A stretch of DNA of 64,000 bases from contig JBCBRM010000037.1 of NCBI GenBank assembly GCA_039819665.1, positions 1 through 64,000 of the forward strand, read 5' to 3'. Shown piece after piece: positions 45,401 to 54,019 of the stretch. The position numbers were made by a program, and so were the translations under genes. This DNA comes from JAWPMV01 sp039819665. GTDB lineage: Bacteria > Bacteroidota > Bacteroidia > J057. Numbering within the stretch: position 1 is the first letter of the stretch; each line of letters begins with the position of its first letter. The notes beneath the pieces are model-generated. The model worked only from the letters and a program-made list of their open reading frames with translations, was not told the origin of the DNA and made no database searches.

Positions 45401-45480
45401 CCTTCGAGGCTTTGAGCGGAAAGAGGAAAAAGCAAGGAAAGATTGAGTAAAAGTAATACAGAATACTTTTGGAATTTCAT
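42469..45480 (-). CDS. Large secreted DUF5060 glycoside-hydrolase-like protein with T9SS domain
   Basis: 1003 residues. Signal peptide about 1-22; DUF5060 N-terminal beta-sandwich about 25-125 (RRWHKTSLTFDGP, WRVHFSPGRTGEWTWVASF); a TIM-barrel-like catalytic region about 140-500 (NWNCGEENTQTEQQRKDMA with a Glu pair, and VANDEQGGANIGVHVDPNDR); then a collagen-binding-like domain about 520-600 (AYVVYLPDGGSTSLSGLPTG). A poly-Pro linker (about 606-613) leads to a CBM-like domain (LAIEAEHFIAQTETDKRQWY), a fibronectin-like segment (FPVEWLDFTARQ) and the T9SS sorting domain (KAYPNPGSGRVSV). It most likely degrades a polysaccharide outside the cell. Confidence 0.87.
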   Translation of the reverse strand: MKFQKYSVLLLLNLSLLFPLSAQSLEGELRRWHKTSLTFDGPNTSEQGNPNPFTDFNMEVSFTHTASNTTYKIPGYYAACGTAEENSCESGNKWRVHFSPGRTGEWTWVASFKTGTDVAINGGGSSAGFFDGTSGNFNIVESNKSGRDHRAPQKGRLQYVGKHYLRYSGTNPAAPNGDWFIKAGADAPENMLSYDDFDDVPSPKKTWAPHQQDYLASDAQDYTWQNGKGTEMLGAIRYLGEIKEVNAFSFLTFSLDGDDKTISPHLTSSGTGNAWNKVHHDRFDVSRMAQWEKIFSYADKKGMFLHFKTQETENDQKMDGGNVGRERKIYYRELIARFSHHLALNWNCGEENTQTEQQRKDMAKYFADHDPYQHLVVLHTYPNQQEQVYDDLLGNASAYTGASVQTGISNVHRDIVNWVQESAAAGKPWVVANDEQGGANIGVHVDPNDRKKVREEVIWGTLLGGGSGFEYYYGYQSGCSDLNCEDHRTRDEKYTDAAYALTFFEEYMMKYLPEVESADGEVSDNDAYLLRTKDKTAYVVYLPDGGSTSLSGLPTGTHSISWFNPRDGQMGPTTSLSGNSISAPDNQDWVAYIETDPNNPPPPPPPPGSTLILEEVDGVLAIEAEHFIAQTETDKRQWYLTSDQIDPGITPDPDPNHSQGASSSGYIEILPDTRTTHDDRLINGENFSNTPGVLAIIDYQVYINNPGRFYVWVRAYSTGTEDNGVHVGIDGTWPASGQRMQWCTGKNQWTWESKQRTTQNHCGEAQLLYLDINTRGLHTLSFSLREDGFEMDKIVLSKDYTKPQGNGPDEIIYGSTTFPVEWLDFTARQTGFNKVELSWTTAREQNNASFQIERSVDSTTFQKLGEIAGAGTSNSPQSYGFIDQEIGTSGILYYRIKQIDIDGTSQYSEIREVRIEDSFLAEIKAYPNPGSGRVSVAIESPPDRSYDLHLLDSQGRLLQQQNYTSGDPDPGMDVSQYANGLYLIMVTDKESSQKVTTFFIKEN

Positions 45481-45835
45481 CTTTGTTTTAGCCAGGTTAA
45501 AAAGCGTGCTACAGAGAAAACAAATAGGGGAAACTTGGATTTGCTAAATCCCTGTTCTTACGTGGCATCTATTGGGAAAGGATGAAAGTCTCAAAGAAAA
45601 CTTGAGCTTTAGGGCAAATCTAAAAAGGGTAGGTTAAAATAAGTATAGCAATTGCGGATTTTACTATTGTCGCTAATGATCAAATATTTCGCTTTTCGTA
45701 ATATTTAGGAGGTTTAAATGGGGTATTTTGGAGATAAAAATACTTTTTTCGATAAAATATTACTTTTGAGAAAATTTGTGTAGTTGATTATTCCTGCAAG
45801 CAGGTGAGAAAACCCACAAAAGATGTGTAGAATAT
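45481..45835. other. 355-base intergenic region
   Basis: Upstream region of the DUF5060 gene on its left part; the right part is AT-rich sequence downstream of the CIA30 gene. No hairpin, repeat or open frame of note. Confidence 0.35.
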
Positions 45836-46405
45836 TTATTCAAACTTCAGGTAATCCGCTTCAAACTCAAACGGACTTTCCTTTTTTTCATGAGTCATAA
45901 ATCCAATCCTTAGGATCGCTTCCAGTTGGGCCTTCTCAAGCTGTTTTCCGGTGGGGCTCACGATAGAAATTTCTTTTGCGTCATGAAAGTTGAGGGAAAC
46001 GGTTTTCCATGCCCCATCAGTCGTTTCAAGATCCAGCAAATAATAGGGGCGCCACCAGCGTCTATGAGTTTCAAATGCAATGGCTACAACTTGACCATTG
46101 GATCGATAGCGAATATTTACTTTAGAGAAATTGCTCAGGTCCATTTTTCTCCAGGGACTTCTGACCGATGAAAAACCTCCTCGATTTGCCAATGAAATTT
46201 TGCCTTCAAGCTTAATTGAATTTTCAAGCAGAGAGGACTCTCCCGATGACAGACCTCCCATTACACCATCATTCATGACTAACCAACTTCGGCCATCTTT
46301 GGATTGGCCAAAGTCAAATCCTTCGAGTATTTCTGAGGGCTGTAGCATTGGAGGAACAAAAGAGATTAGTAAGGCAGCACCAGCGATTAGAAAAATGGCT
46401 TTCAT
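45836..46405 (-). CDS. CIA30 family protein, exported or membrane-anchored
   Basis: 189 residues from the ATG at 46405 (the frame can be read from a TTG 12 bases upstream). A hydrophobic N-terminus (KAIFLIAGAALLISFVPPML) acts as signal or anchor. The rest fits CIA30 / NADH:ubiquinone oxidoreductase intermediate-associated protein 30: SWLVMNDGVMGGLSSGESS, NRGGFSSVRSPW and a galactose-binding-like beta-sandwich. The bacterial members are not known to assemble complex I; sugar- or protein-binding is a guess. Confidence 0.82.
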   Translation of the reverse strand: MKAIFLIAGAALLISFVPPMLQPSEILEGFDFGQSKDGRSWLVMNDGVMGGLSSGESSLLENSIKLEGKISLANRGGFSSVRSPWRKMDLSNFSKVNIRYRSNGQVVAIAFETHRRWWRPYYLLDLETTDGAWKTVSLNFHDAKEISIVSPTGKQLEKAQLEAILRIGFMTHEKKESPFEFEADYLKFE

Positions 46406-46574
46406 AAGGGTATTCAAAAGATGGATTTATACCAAGCTAACCCTCGAAGAGCCAAAATAGTTTGAAGGACCTTACGAGAACAAAATTTACTATTTTGGCC
46501 TTGATAGAATTTCTTAACCCAATATACATGAGATCAGGCTTATGCATCCGTCTGAATCTCAAATAGGTCTTAGC

Positions 46575-47435
46575 TTATAACTCCCATATCCTAATTCGCT
46601 TATCCGCAGAAGCCAACGCTAAGGTCTTTTCATCTGGAGACCACGAAAGCCCATAATTTCCTTTGGCCTCGCTCGTCAGAACTTGTTTCTCTTCCAGGGT
46701 ATCTGCATCCAAAATAATAACTGCTTTGTCGGCAGTAATAGCGATTTCATTACGACCTGGAGCATAGCACATACCCATAACTCCTTTTCTTTTCAGTTTG
46801 TGCTCTTTCTTTAGTTCCCATCTTTCAGCCGATAATTGGAATACTTCGCCACTATAATCTAAAATCCAAAGGAGACCTTTTGCCTCTATGGCCCGGTTTA
46901 TCGCTACCTGCCCAATCTCCATTTCTTTTATCATCTCGAAACTTGCCAGTGAAAATTTCCTGACTTTATTTCCCACCCCAGCAATCAGAATGTAGCTATT
47001 ATCAGAGCTTATGACTTTTACGCTTTGATGACGGGCATCTGACTTTAATTCTTTTATAATCTCGCCTTCTGCATTTCTTTGAACCGCCATACGCTTTTGC
47101 CCATATGTAAATACATACTGTCCATCATCACTCACTTTTAACCCATTGATTCCTTTTTTGTGGTCATCGTAGGTTTTGAGTAGGGCTCCACTTGCTTTAT
47201 CATACACATTGATATTTCCATCCAGTGCGCCACTCATAAGTGTGCTTTGCAATTCTATCAAGCCATTTACACTTTTGCTATGCCCTTCCAGATCTTGCAA
47301 ATGGCTCCAATCATTGCTGCTCCAAACTTTGAGCTCTCCTGAGAAGCCAAAGGAATATAGCTTGCTACCGTCTTTGCTGAATTTTACACCATTAACGTGA
47401 GAGCTATGGCCGAGGATTATGTGATCTGCTTTCAT
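46575..47435 (-). CDS. WD40-repeat protein
   Basis: 286 residues, no signal peptide. About six to seven WD40-like blades: HSSHVNGVKFSKDGSKLYSF at the start, then HSKSVNGLIELQSTLMSG, and a clear last blade GNYGLSWSPDEKTLALASAD ending RIRIWEL. Several middle blades are degenerate. A soluble cytosolic propeller, probably a protein-binding scaffold. The start ATG overlaps the DUF4199 gene stop by four bases (ATGA), so it is translationally coupled to that membrane protein. Confidence 0.83.
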   Translation of the reverse strand: MKADHIILGHSSHVNGVKFSKDGSKLYSFGFSGELKVWSSNDWSHLQDLEGHSKSVNGLIELQSTLMSGALDGNINVYDKASGALLKTYDDHKKGINGLKVSDDGQYVFTYGQKRMAVQRNAEGEIIKELKSDARHQSVKVISSDNSYILIAGVGNKVRKFSLASFEMIKEMEIGQVAINRAIEAKGLLWILDYSGEVFQLSAERWELKKEHKLKRKGVMGMCYAPGRNEIAITADKAVIILDADTLEEKQVLTSEAKGNYGLSWSPDEKTLALASADKRIRIWEL

Positions 47436-47965
47436 GCTAAATTAGTTTCCAGGTTCTGTACTTTTTTGTTTTGAAGAATGATGGAGGAAATTACTGTTAT
47501 GATAAATCCTATCAAGAATACTGTCATAAACATGGTGACTGTTTGCCCTTCTACTGTCATCCAGAATCCATAGGCTTCTTTCATTTCAACAACCTTTGCT
47601 GCCACCTCCGGACTTCCCGTTTCCAGACCGCTTGTATAGGCCAGGTATTTTTCGGTGAAATCAGGATCGATAACCAGCACATAAAGTAGATTGTACAATC
47701 CAAAGGCTAAGCCACCCAGAGCCGCAATAGCAGTTCCGATTTTCATTCCTTCCCCAAAGCTGAGCAATCCTCCATTTTCATCATCTCTAAAAGATCGAAT
47801 CGCAAAGAAGATTAGAGCCATAGCGATGAAAATAGTTGAGTAGCCAATTACTTCACCTATTGTAAATGATTCTGGCCCCGTACCAATAAAGATTAGACTA
47901 AGTAAAGGAATACCTACCATCAGGGCTGATCCTATTGCTGCTGTTTTAAAGATTCTTTTTTTCAT
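47432..47965 (-). CDS. DUF4199 membrane protein
   Basis: 177 residues from the ATG at 47965 (the longer frame to 48022 adds an unlikely extension). Four membrane helices: about 9-29, 37-55, 73-95 and 143-165. The extracytosolic loop between helices 3 and 4 (VIDPDFTEKYLAY...MKEAYGFW) is typical of DUF4199. The family is restricted mainly to Bacteroidota and has no known role. It sits between a membrane-anchored LuxR regulator (upstream) and a WD40 protein (overlapping by four bases). Confidence 0.85.
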   Translation of the reverse strand: MKKRIFKTAAIGSALMVGIPLLSLIFIGTGPESFTIGEVIGYSTIFIAMALIFFAIRSFRDDENGGLLSFGEGMKIGTAIAALGGLAFGLYNLLYVLVIDPDFTEKYLAYTSGLETGSPEVAAKVVEMKEAYGFWMTVEGQTVTMFMTVFLIGFIITVISSIILQNKKVQNLETNLA

Positions 47966-48069
47966 GTCTATAAATTTTTGTTGAACATGATCCCAAGGAC
48001 AGGATTTGATTGGAAAGGGCATTCATACTTTCGTACCATTCTGCATAATCATACGAAAGTACTAGTACT

Positions 48070-48501
48070 TTATACTATAATATTCAGCTCTTTAGCTTTT
48101 GAGACCGCCTGTATTCTTCTTTTTACATCCAGCTTGACAAAAAGATTTGAAACATGAGTTTTGATGGTGCTTTCAGAAATAAAGAGCCTTTCTGCTATTT
48201 CCTGATTAGATAAACCTTCAGCTATTAAACTCAAAACTTCCATCTCTCGCTTGCTTACTTCCAATCTGCTAATCATTTCCAGGTCAATTTCTTTTTTTAC
48301 CGAAGCAGATTCAATGACTTTTACAGGAGCTTTTTTGGAAAGCCATCCTAGATATCCTCCCAGCCCCAGGAGCAAGACTGCCCCAAGAGAAAGAATTAAT
48401 TCACCTGATATTTCTGGTACAAAAGCAGATGCCTTACTCAATTGGAAAAGGATGAGTAAAGCAAGGACGATCAGCGAGAATCTAAGTATAGTCTTTATCA
48501 A
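48070..48501 (-). CDS. Membrane-anchored LuxR-family transcription regulator
   Basis: 143 residues. Two hydrophobic segments (about 6-22 and 35-55) are followed by a linker and a C-terminal GerE/LuxR helix-turn-helix domain (about 80-140; SKREMEVLSLIAEGLSNQEI, AERLFISESTIKTHVSNLFV). There is no receiver domain, so sensing would go through the membrane part or its partners. The only start is a TTG at 48501, because an in-frame TAA lies a few codons upstream. It is the first gene of a likely operon with DUF4199 and WD40 genes (104-base gap). Confidence 0.88.
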   Translation of the reverse strand: MIKTILRFSLIVLALLILFQLSKASAFVPEISGELILSLGAVLLLGLGGYLGWLSKKAPVKVIESASVKKEIDLEMISRLEVSKREMEVLSLIAEGLSNQEIAERLFISESTIKTHVSNLFVKLDVKRRIQAVSKAKELNIIV

Positions 48502-48571
48502 GGTGGAGGTTTAACAAAAGAATCAATTTAGGATATTCAAGCTGTATCTGGCAATAAAAAAGACAAAAAAT

Positions 48572-48608
48572 AAAAGGTCGAAACCTGTAGAAAGATTTCG
48601 ACCCTTTA
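48572..48608 (-). terminator. Terminator of the TonB-like gene
   Basis: The stem aaaggtcgaaa / tttcgaccctt (one bulge) is followed in the minus direction by taaaaa/tttttt-type sequence, close after the stop at 48622. Confidence 0.65.
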
Positions 48609-48621
48609 TTTATAATGAGTT

Positions 48622-49467
48622 TTATTTTGCTGAGAACTTAACCGGTAAGTTATAATAAACCGCAACTTCTTCACCATTGTGCTTACCGGGAATCCAGTTA
48701 GGCATGCCTTGCACCAAACTTAAAGCGGCTTCATCACACCCATATCCCAAGCCTTTTGCAATGCGTGCGTTCCGGATACTACCATTCACTTCAACTACAA
48801 ATTGGACTTGGACCGTTCCTGCTATCTTTTGTTGTTTTGTCGCTTCTGGAACCACCAATTTTTTCTTGATATATTTTTTTAAAGCCGAATACCCCCCGGG
48901 GAACTTGGGCATTTTCTCAGCTGAAAATAAAATACTAGCCTTAGAAAATTCAGGGTTCTTTTGCATACCCGATCTTTCCACAACTTTTTCAGTTATTGGC
49001 CCACGTGCAACTTCAGTCAGCTTTGCTGTATTTACCTCATTTGAGTTTTGGGATTCACTTTCTTCTAGCTCATTTGAAATTGAAGGAATATTTCCTTGTT
49101 CCGTTTGATCAGCTGTCGATCCAATATCTTCGATCTGTGCCTCAATAGCAACTGCATTAGCATCAAGAATTTCCGGACCAATTTCCTCTAGCTTACCTTT
49201 AGAATCATTTTCTGCTAGCGATTTCACCATTTCTTTTGACTCACTATTTTCTACAACTTCTTCCTTTCCGACTTCTCCCCCCAAATAAGCGGGGAATGAA
49301 TCAGAAATGGGATTTTTTTCTGCGAAAATGGAAAAATAAATTCCAACAAGAACTACGCAACCAAAGGCTGCTATTAGCATTCTTTTTCGGAGCCGTTTGT
49401 TGCGCTCAGCCTTGAATTGCCGCAGATATTCTTCATGGTCTGATTTGTTCAGGTAGGGTCTTACCAT
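48622..49467 (-). CDS. TonB-family energy transducer
   Basis: 281 residues. Short cytosolic basic N-terminus (EYLRQFKAERNKRLRKRM), one membrane helix about 30-49, a long acidic S/E/N-rich periplasmic linker (about 60-175), and a C-terminal TonB domain (about 195-280; MPKFPGGYSALKKYIKKKLV, GTVQVQFVVEVNGSIRNARI, GMPNWIPGKHNGEEVAVYYN). It would link the proton gradient to TonB-dependent receptors such as the three in this window. No ExbB/ExbD nearby, as is usual for the many TonB paralogues of Bacteroidota. Confidence 0.9.
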   Translation of the reverse strand: MVRPYLNKSDHEEYLRQFKAERNKRLRKRMLIAAFGCVVLVGIYFSIFAEKNPISDSFPAYLGGEVGKEEVVENSESKEMVKSLAENDSKGKLEEIGPEILDANAVAIEAQIEDIGSTADQTEQGNIPSISNELEESESQNSNEVNTAKLTEVARGPITEKVVERSGMQKNPEFSKASILFSAEKMPKFPGGYSALKKYIKKKLVVPEATKQQKIAGTVQVQFVVEVNGSIRNARIAKGLGYGCDEAALSLVQGMPNWIPGKHNGEEVAVYYNLPVKFSAK

Positions 49468-49576
49468 ATAATAGCTTTAACCTTCTTTTTTATGAGCATG
49501 TATAATCCTAAAATACAGCTTCAACTGTATTAGAACCTTCTTAATACCACTTAATTGTAAGCTAGTAAGGAATTAC

Positions 49577-51133
49577 TCAATTTTGTTTGATAAATTCTGA
49601 AAGAGCCTTTGAACAGCGCATACCATCAAGGGCTGCAGACATAATTCCTCCTGCATATCCAGCTCCTTCACCGCAGGGATAAAGGGCATCAATTTGGGGA
49701 TGCATCAGACTAATTTTGTCTCTAGGGATACGGACAGGAGAGGAGGTTCGTGATTCTACTCCCAGGATGATGGCTTCATTGCTGAGGTAGCCTTTCATTT
49801 TCTTACCGAAAGAACGAAATGCCGCTTGTAATCTTTTAGACACAAATGGAGGTAAAATGTCTCTCAAATCTGCACTATTTGTTCCGGGAAGGTAGGAACA
49901 AGTCGGTAAACTTTGGGAAAATTTGCCCTGTACAAAGTCTCCTAATCTTTGAGAGGGAGCTACCTGTTTGCCTCCTCCTGCTTCAAAAGCGCGCTTTTCA
50001 ATACTTTTTTGAAATTCGACAGCTGCCATTGGACCTTGACCTGGAAGATCATCAAGAGCTACTTCGACCACCATCCCAGAATTCGCAAAAAAGCCATCTC
50101 TTTTTGAGGGCGACCATCCATTTACTACCATTTCTCCTTCGGCCGTACTTGCAGGGCAAATGATTCCTCCCGGACACATACAGAAAGAATAAACGCCTTT
50201 TCCCTGAACCTGCTGGACCAGGCTATAAGCTGCTGCCGGAAGCTGTGGATGTCGTTTCCCTTCGCATCTGTACTGGATTTGATCTATGAGTGCCTGTGGA
50301 TGTTCTACCCTGACGCCTAGTGCAAATGATTTTGCTTCAAAGAGAATTTTATGACGATTCAGTAGATGAAAGATATCTCGTGCAGAGTGACCGGTAGCTA
50401 GAATGAGTGCATGGATTTCAATCCATTCGGCATCATTTATCTGGATATGAGAAATTCTTCCTGCTGTTATCCTGAGATCACTTAATTTGGTGTCAAAATG
50501 AATTTCTCCTCCGCATTCAATGATGGACTCTCGAATCGCCTGGATGATTTTGGGTAGTTTGTTGGTGCCGATGTGAGGATGGGCATTCACCAGGATATCC
50601 GGATTAGCTCCATATTGTACCAATATCTCGAGAACTTCTTTTATATGCCCTCTCTTCTTTGCTCTTGTATAAAGTTTACCATCTGAAAAAGTGCCTGCCC
50701 CACCTTCTCCAAAACAATAATTACTTTCCGGGTTCACAACTCCTTCTTTATTGAGTACTGCGAGATCTCTTCTTCTTTCCCTTACTCCTTTCCCTCTTTC
50801 TATGATCACAGGCTTAATCCCCTGCCTAATGAGTTCCAGTGCAGCAAACATCCCGGCCGGTCCCATCCCAATGATATGAGCTTCCTGAGCATTTGAAACG
50901 TTTTGCAGGGGAAATTCAGGAAATCGGTTTTCCGGTATTTCCTGATCTATAGCAACCTGCAGTTTCATGACAAATTTTGGTTTGCCTTTGCGGGAATCAA
51001 TAGACCTCCTCAATACCTCCCATCCATTGATTTTTGCAGGAGGAACCCTGAGTTCTCGGGCAGCTACTTTCCTAATGCCATCTTCTTTTGATAGGGCTTC
51101 CGGACTTATTTGTATAGTACATTCTCTGAGCAC
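49577..51133 (-). CDS. FAD-dependent dehydrogenase of the COG2509 type
   Basis: 518 residues starting with GTG. An N-terminal small domain (about 1-80; ALSKEDGIRKVAARELRVPP) is followed by the dinucleotide fold HIIGMGPAGMFAALELIRQG (about 87-106) and the family motif SNYCFGEGGAGTFSDGKLYT. A late SYLPGTNSADLRDILPPFVS and EGAGYAGGIMSAALDGMRC close the FAD site. Members of this group are soluble flavoproteins with no established substrate. It is divergently placed to mgsA with only about 65 bases between the starts. Confidence 0.88.
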   Translation of the reverse strand: MLRECTIQISPEALSKEDGIRKVAARELRVPPAKINGWEVLRRSIDSRKGKPKFVMKLQVAIDQEIPENRFPEFPLQNVSNAQEAHIIGMGPAGMFAALELIRQGIKPVIIERGKGVRERRRDLAVLNKEGVVNPESNYCFGEGGAGTFSDGKLYTRAKKRGHIKEVLEILVQYGANPDILVNAHPHIGTNKLPKIIQAIRESIIECGGEIHFDTKLSDLRITAGRISHIQINDAEWIEIHALILATGHSARDIFHLLNRHKILFEAKSFALGVRVEHPQALIDQIQYRCEGKRHPQLPAAAYSLVQQVQGKGVYSFCMCPGGIICPASTAEGEMVVNGWSPSKRDGFFANSGMVVEVALDDLPGQGPMAAVEFQKSIEKRAFEAGGGKQVAPSQRLGDFVQGKFSQSLPTCSYLPGTNSADLRDILPPFVSKRLQAAFRSFGKKMKGYLSNEAIILGVESRTSSPVRIPRDKISLMHPQIDALYPCGEGAGYAGGIMSAALDGMRCSKALSEFIKQN

Positions 51134-51198
51134 GATACGAAATTAAGCTTTAATAAAGATAGTTGTTGCATATGCTGGCCTTTTCTTACCTTTCCGGC

Positions 51199-51660
51199 AT
51201 GGAAGAAAGAAAGACTATCGCCTTAGTTGCACATGATAACCGGAAACGGGATCTCATGGATTGGGTGGGCTATAATTGGGAAAAATTGATTCAACATAAA
51301 ATTATAGCTACCGGAACCACAGGCAGAATGTTGGAGGGAGTATTGCTCTCAAAAACTTCAGATGAAAGCCAAAAGATAGAAGTATTGAAGTTGAGATCCG
51401 GACCTTTAGGAGGAGATCAACAATTGGGGGCAATGATTGCAGAAGGAAAAATCGATATGTTTATTTTTTTATGGGATACCATGCAGGCTCAGCCTCATGA
51501 TGTTGATGTAAAGGCTTTGCTCCGAATTGCGACTATGTATAATATCCCTACTGCTACCAATCGGGCAACTGCTGACTTTATGATTTCTTCCCCCTTATTT
51601 GAAACCGATTATCAGGCAGCCAAGCCTGATTTTTCTGCCTACCAAAACCGCAAACTCTGA
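51199..51660 (+). CDS. mgsA: Methylglyoxal synthase
   Basis: 153 residues from the ATG at 51199 (E. coli enzyme 152); the frame to 51163 is an unneeded extension. Signature segments: IALVAHDNRKRDLMDWV, ATGTTGRMLEG (phosphate binding), SGPLGGDQQLGAMIAEGKID with the catalytic Asp, FLWDTMQAQPHDVDVKALLR with the catalytic His, and IPTATNRATADFMI. It converts dihydroxyacetone phosphate to methylglyoxal and phosphate, a bypass used when phosphate is short. VOC-family genes nearby could relate to detoxification, but no proof. Confidence 0.95.
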   Translation: MEERKTIALVAHDNRKRDLMDWVGYNWEKLIQHKIIATGTTGRMLEGVLLSKTSDESQKIEVLKLRSGPLGGDQQLGAMIAEGKIDMFIFLWDTMQAQPHDVDVKALLRIATMYNIPTATNRATADFMISSPLFETDYQAAKPDFSAYQNRKL

Positions 51661-51780
51661 TTTTCCCGCTAAAAATCCTCTACCAATTACTCAAGTAGAT
51701 TCTCCAACTACTAGGAAAGCCAGTATATAGCCCAACTGTCAAATAGATTTGTCGCTATAACAAGCAGCAAATCTATCATT

Positions 51781-52911
51781 ATGACAAAAAATACAGCAAT
51801 TAATCATTTCATGCTCTACCGAGATTTAGTAGAGCAACTAGGGGAAAACTTCGAGAAAAGAGCGGCAGCTTATGACAAGCAAGCTTTATTTGTAGAACAA
51901 AATTACAAGGAATTAAGGAAGTACCGATTTCTCTCCCTGCTGGTTCCAAGGGAATTGGGAGGTCCGGGGCTTGCTTTTGGTGAGGTATCCTTTCTTTTGA
52001 GAAAACTGGCAGGGTATTGTCCTTCAACTGCATTGGCGCTGTCTATGCATCAACACCTGGTAGCAGCAAGCGTTTGGAAATACAAGCAAGGCAAGGGTGG
52101 AGAAGAGCTTTTGAGAAGAGTGGGGGAAGATCAATTGATTTTGGTGAGTACCGGAGCAAAAGATTGGCTAGATTCGAATGGAACGCTTGAGAAAGTGGAA
52201 GGAGGCTATCTGATGAGTGGGAGTAAATACTTTGCCAGTCAGTCAGCAGTCGGAGATTTATTGATAAGCTCCGCACCTTTTGAGGACAAAGAATTGGGAC
52301 CTCAGGTCTACCATTTTGCCATCCCTTTCACTGCGCCTGGCTTGAGTTTACTGGATGATTGGGACACACTTGGAATGCGGGCGACGGGATCTCAAACCGT
52401 AAAGCTGGACAAGGTGTTTATTCCGGAAACAGCCATAAAGTTGCGGAGGAAACAAGGCGAATTTCATCCCGTCTGGAATGTGGTTTTGGGAGTAGCTATG
52501 CCTCTGATTATGTCGGTTTATGCGGGAATAGCGGAAAAGGCCTTTGAAATTTGTCTGGATCTGGTTAAAAATGCTCCCCAGAGCAAGGCATATACTGCTT
52601 CTTCCATTGGGGAAATGAGTAACCAACTGAGCCAGGTTCAGATTATGTTGGATGATATGCTTCGAATAAATAACAATTTTGATTTTCAGCCCGAGGATGA
52701 AATTGCCCACAAAATGTTGAGTAGAAAAACCTTACTGGCTGAAGCCGCAATAGAACTGCTCCGTCAGAGTATGGAGGTATGTGGAGGTTTGGCCTATCGA
52801 AAAAGCCTGGGCCTGGAACGCTTTTTTAGAGACGTACAAGCTGCACGGTATCATCCGCTTTCAAAAAGAGATCAATTTGCCTTTTCCGGAAGCTATTTAT
52901 TGAGGAAATAA
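51781..52911 (+). CDS. Acyl-CoA dehydrogenase-family flavoprotein
   Basis: 376 residues. The N-terminal helical domain has FLSLLVPRELGGPGLAFGEV; the middle domain has SGSKYFASQSAVGDLLISSA and DDWDTLGMRATGSQTVKLDK; the C-terminal helical domain has the LLRQSMEVCGGLAYRKSLGL and FFRDVQAARYHPLSKRDQFA motifs. A catalytic Glu at the usual place is not obvious, so it may belong to the DszC/flavin monooxygenase-like branch rather than to beta-oxidation. It is 120 bases after mgsA. Confidence 0.85.
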   Translation: MTKNTAINHFMLYRDLVEQLGENFEKRAAAYDKQALFVEQNYKELRKYRFLSLLVPRELGGPGLAFGEVSFLLRKLAGYCPSTALALSMHQHLVAASVWKYKQGKGGEELLRRVGEDQLILVSTGAKDWLDSNGTLEKVEGGYLMSGSKYFASQSAVGDLLISSAPFEDKELGPQVYHFAIPFTAPGLSLLDDWDTLGMRATGSQTVKLDKVFIPETAIKLRRKQGEFHPVWNVVLGVAMPLIMSVYAGIAEKAFEICLDLVKNAPQSKAYTASSIGEMSNQLSQVQIMLDDMLRINNNFDFQPEDEIAHKMLSRKTLLAEAAIELLRQSMEVCGGLAYRKSLGLERFFRDVQAARYHPLSKRDQFAFSGSYLLRK

Positions 52912-53089
52912 AGAATTTGGACTTATTGATTTGGAGTATCAGTCATCACCTTGTTTTGATGGCTGATTTTTTTTGTGTTAGACGTTTGGGGATATGTTCA
53001 CCGGAAAAGTTCAAGTATAAGAGCAGGAAACTTGGTTGAGAAAAGATTTTTGTGAGTATGAACTTAATACTTGTATTTGAGCTATATCC

Positions 53090-53962
53090 CTAAGTATAAC
53101 TATGATCTTCCTGATTCTGATGTAAGCCAACCACTTCTTCGGTATGTTTCCAGATTCTTAGTGCAAAAATTTCATCATAACTGTCACGAGATGTCTTTAC
53201 GACCTGGCATTCCTCATTCCAATATTTTCCATTTACGCCTTTTACTTCTCCTGAAGTGGCCAGATGCAGTTGAACTTTAGTAGCAGTAGTAGGGGAAAGC
53301 TTTTTCTGACTCCAATCAGCTAATCTTGAGCTTATGGATCGCTTTCTGATACTATCATTCAGCCGGGTCTTCGCATAGCCGGGATGTAGACAATTGATTG
53401 TGATATGGGTATTCTCCAACTTTTTGGCAAGCTGATAGGTAGAACTTATCATTGCCAATTTTGAATTGGCATAGGCCAATAAGGGATTGAAATTTTTCTC
53501 ACAATTTATATCAGACAAGTCCAGTTTTGCCTGCTGGTGATCTTCTGAAGCTACATTTATTATGCGAGGTTCCGGACTATTACCCAAATGGTCGGCCAAT
53601 AAGTGAGTCATGAGAAACCAGGAGTAGTGATTGGTCGCGATGGTTTTTTCATGTCCTTCGAGGGTATATTCAAGGGTAGGACAAATCACTCCAACATTAT
53701 TGATCAGTACGTCCAAATGATCATAAAATTCGCTGAAGGTTTCTACGACTCTCCTTACTTCACTCATCAGGGAGAGATCTGCGGCAAGGTAATCGATATT
53801 GGGATTCTGGGTGCTTCTGTTCAGCTTTTGCCTAACTTCATGCAATTTATGCTCGCTTCTGTCAAGTAAAATAGTAGTAGCCCCCATCAAGGCAAGCTTG
53901 TGGGCGGTAGCATAACCGAGGCCTGAAGCGGCACCGCTTATCATTACGATTTTATCTTTCAT
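53090..53962 (-). CDS. Short-chain dehydrogenase/reductase, retinol dehydrogenase-like
   Basis: 290 residues of classical SDR type. Cofactor loop SGAASGLGYATAHKLA (TGxxxGxG variant), DRSEHKL after beta-2 (Arg suggests NADP), NNVGV, and the catalytic YANSK (Tyr/Lys) with a preceding Ser in NVASED. LHPGYAKTRLND follows as usual. The length and closing helix fit the retinol dehydrogenase/WW-oxidoreductase-like group. Substrate unknown. Convergent with the upstream acyl-CoA dehydrogenase-like gene. Confidence 0.88.
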   Translation of the reverse strand: MKDKIVMISGAASGLGYATAHKLALMGATTILLDRSEHKLHEVRQKLNRSTQNPNIDYLAADLSLMSEVRRVVETFSEFYDHLDVLINNVGVICPTLEYTLEGHEKTIATNHYSWFLMTHLLADHLGNSPEPRIINVASEDHQQAKLDLSDINCEKNFNPLLAYANSKLAMISSTYQLAKKLENTHITINCLHPGYAKTRLNDSIRKRSISSRLADWSQKKLSPTTATKVQLHLATSGEVKGVNGKYWNEECQVVKTSRDSYDEIFALRIWKHTEEVVGLHQNQEDHSYT

Positions 53963-54019
53963 GTCTATTTCCTGAGCTATACCCCAAAGGGTTTTGACCG
54001 AATTCAGTCAAATAAATAC

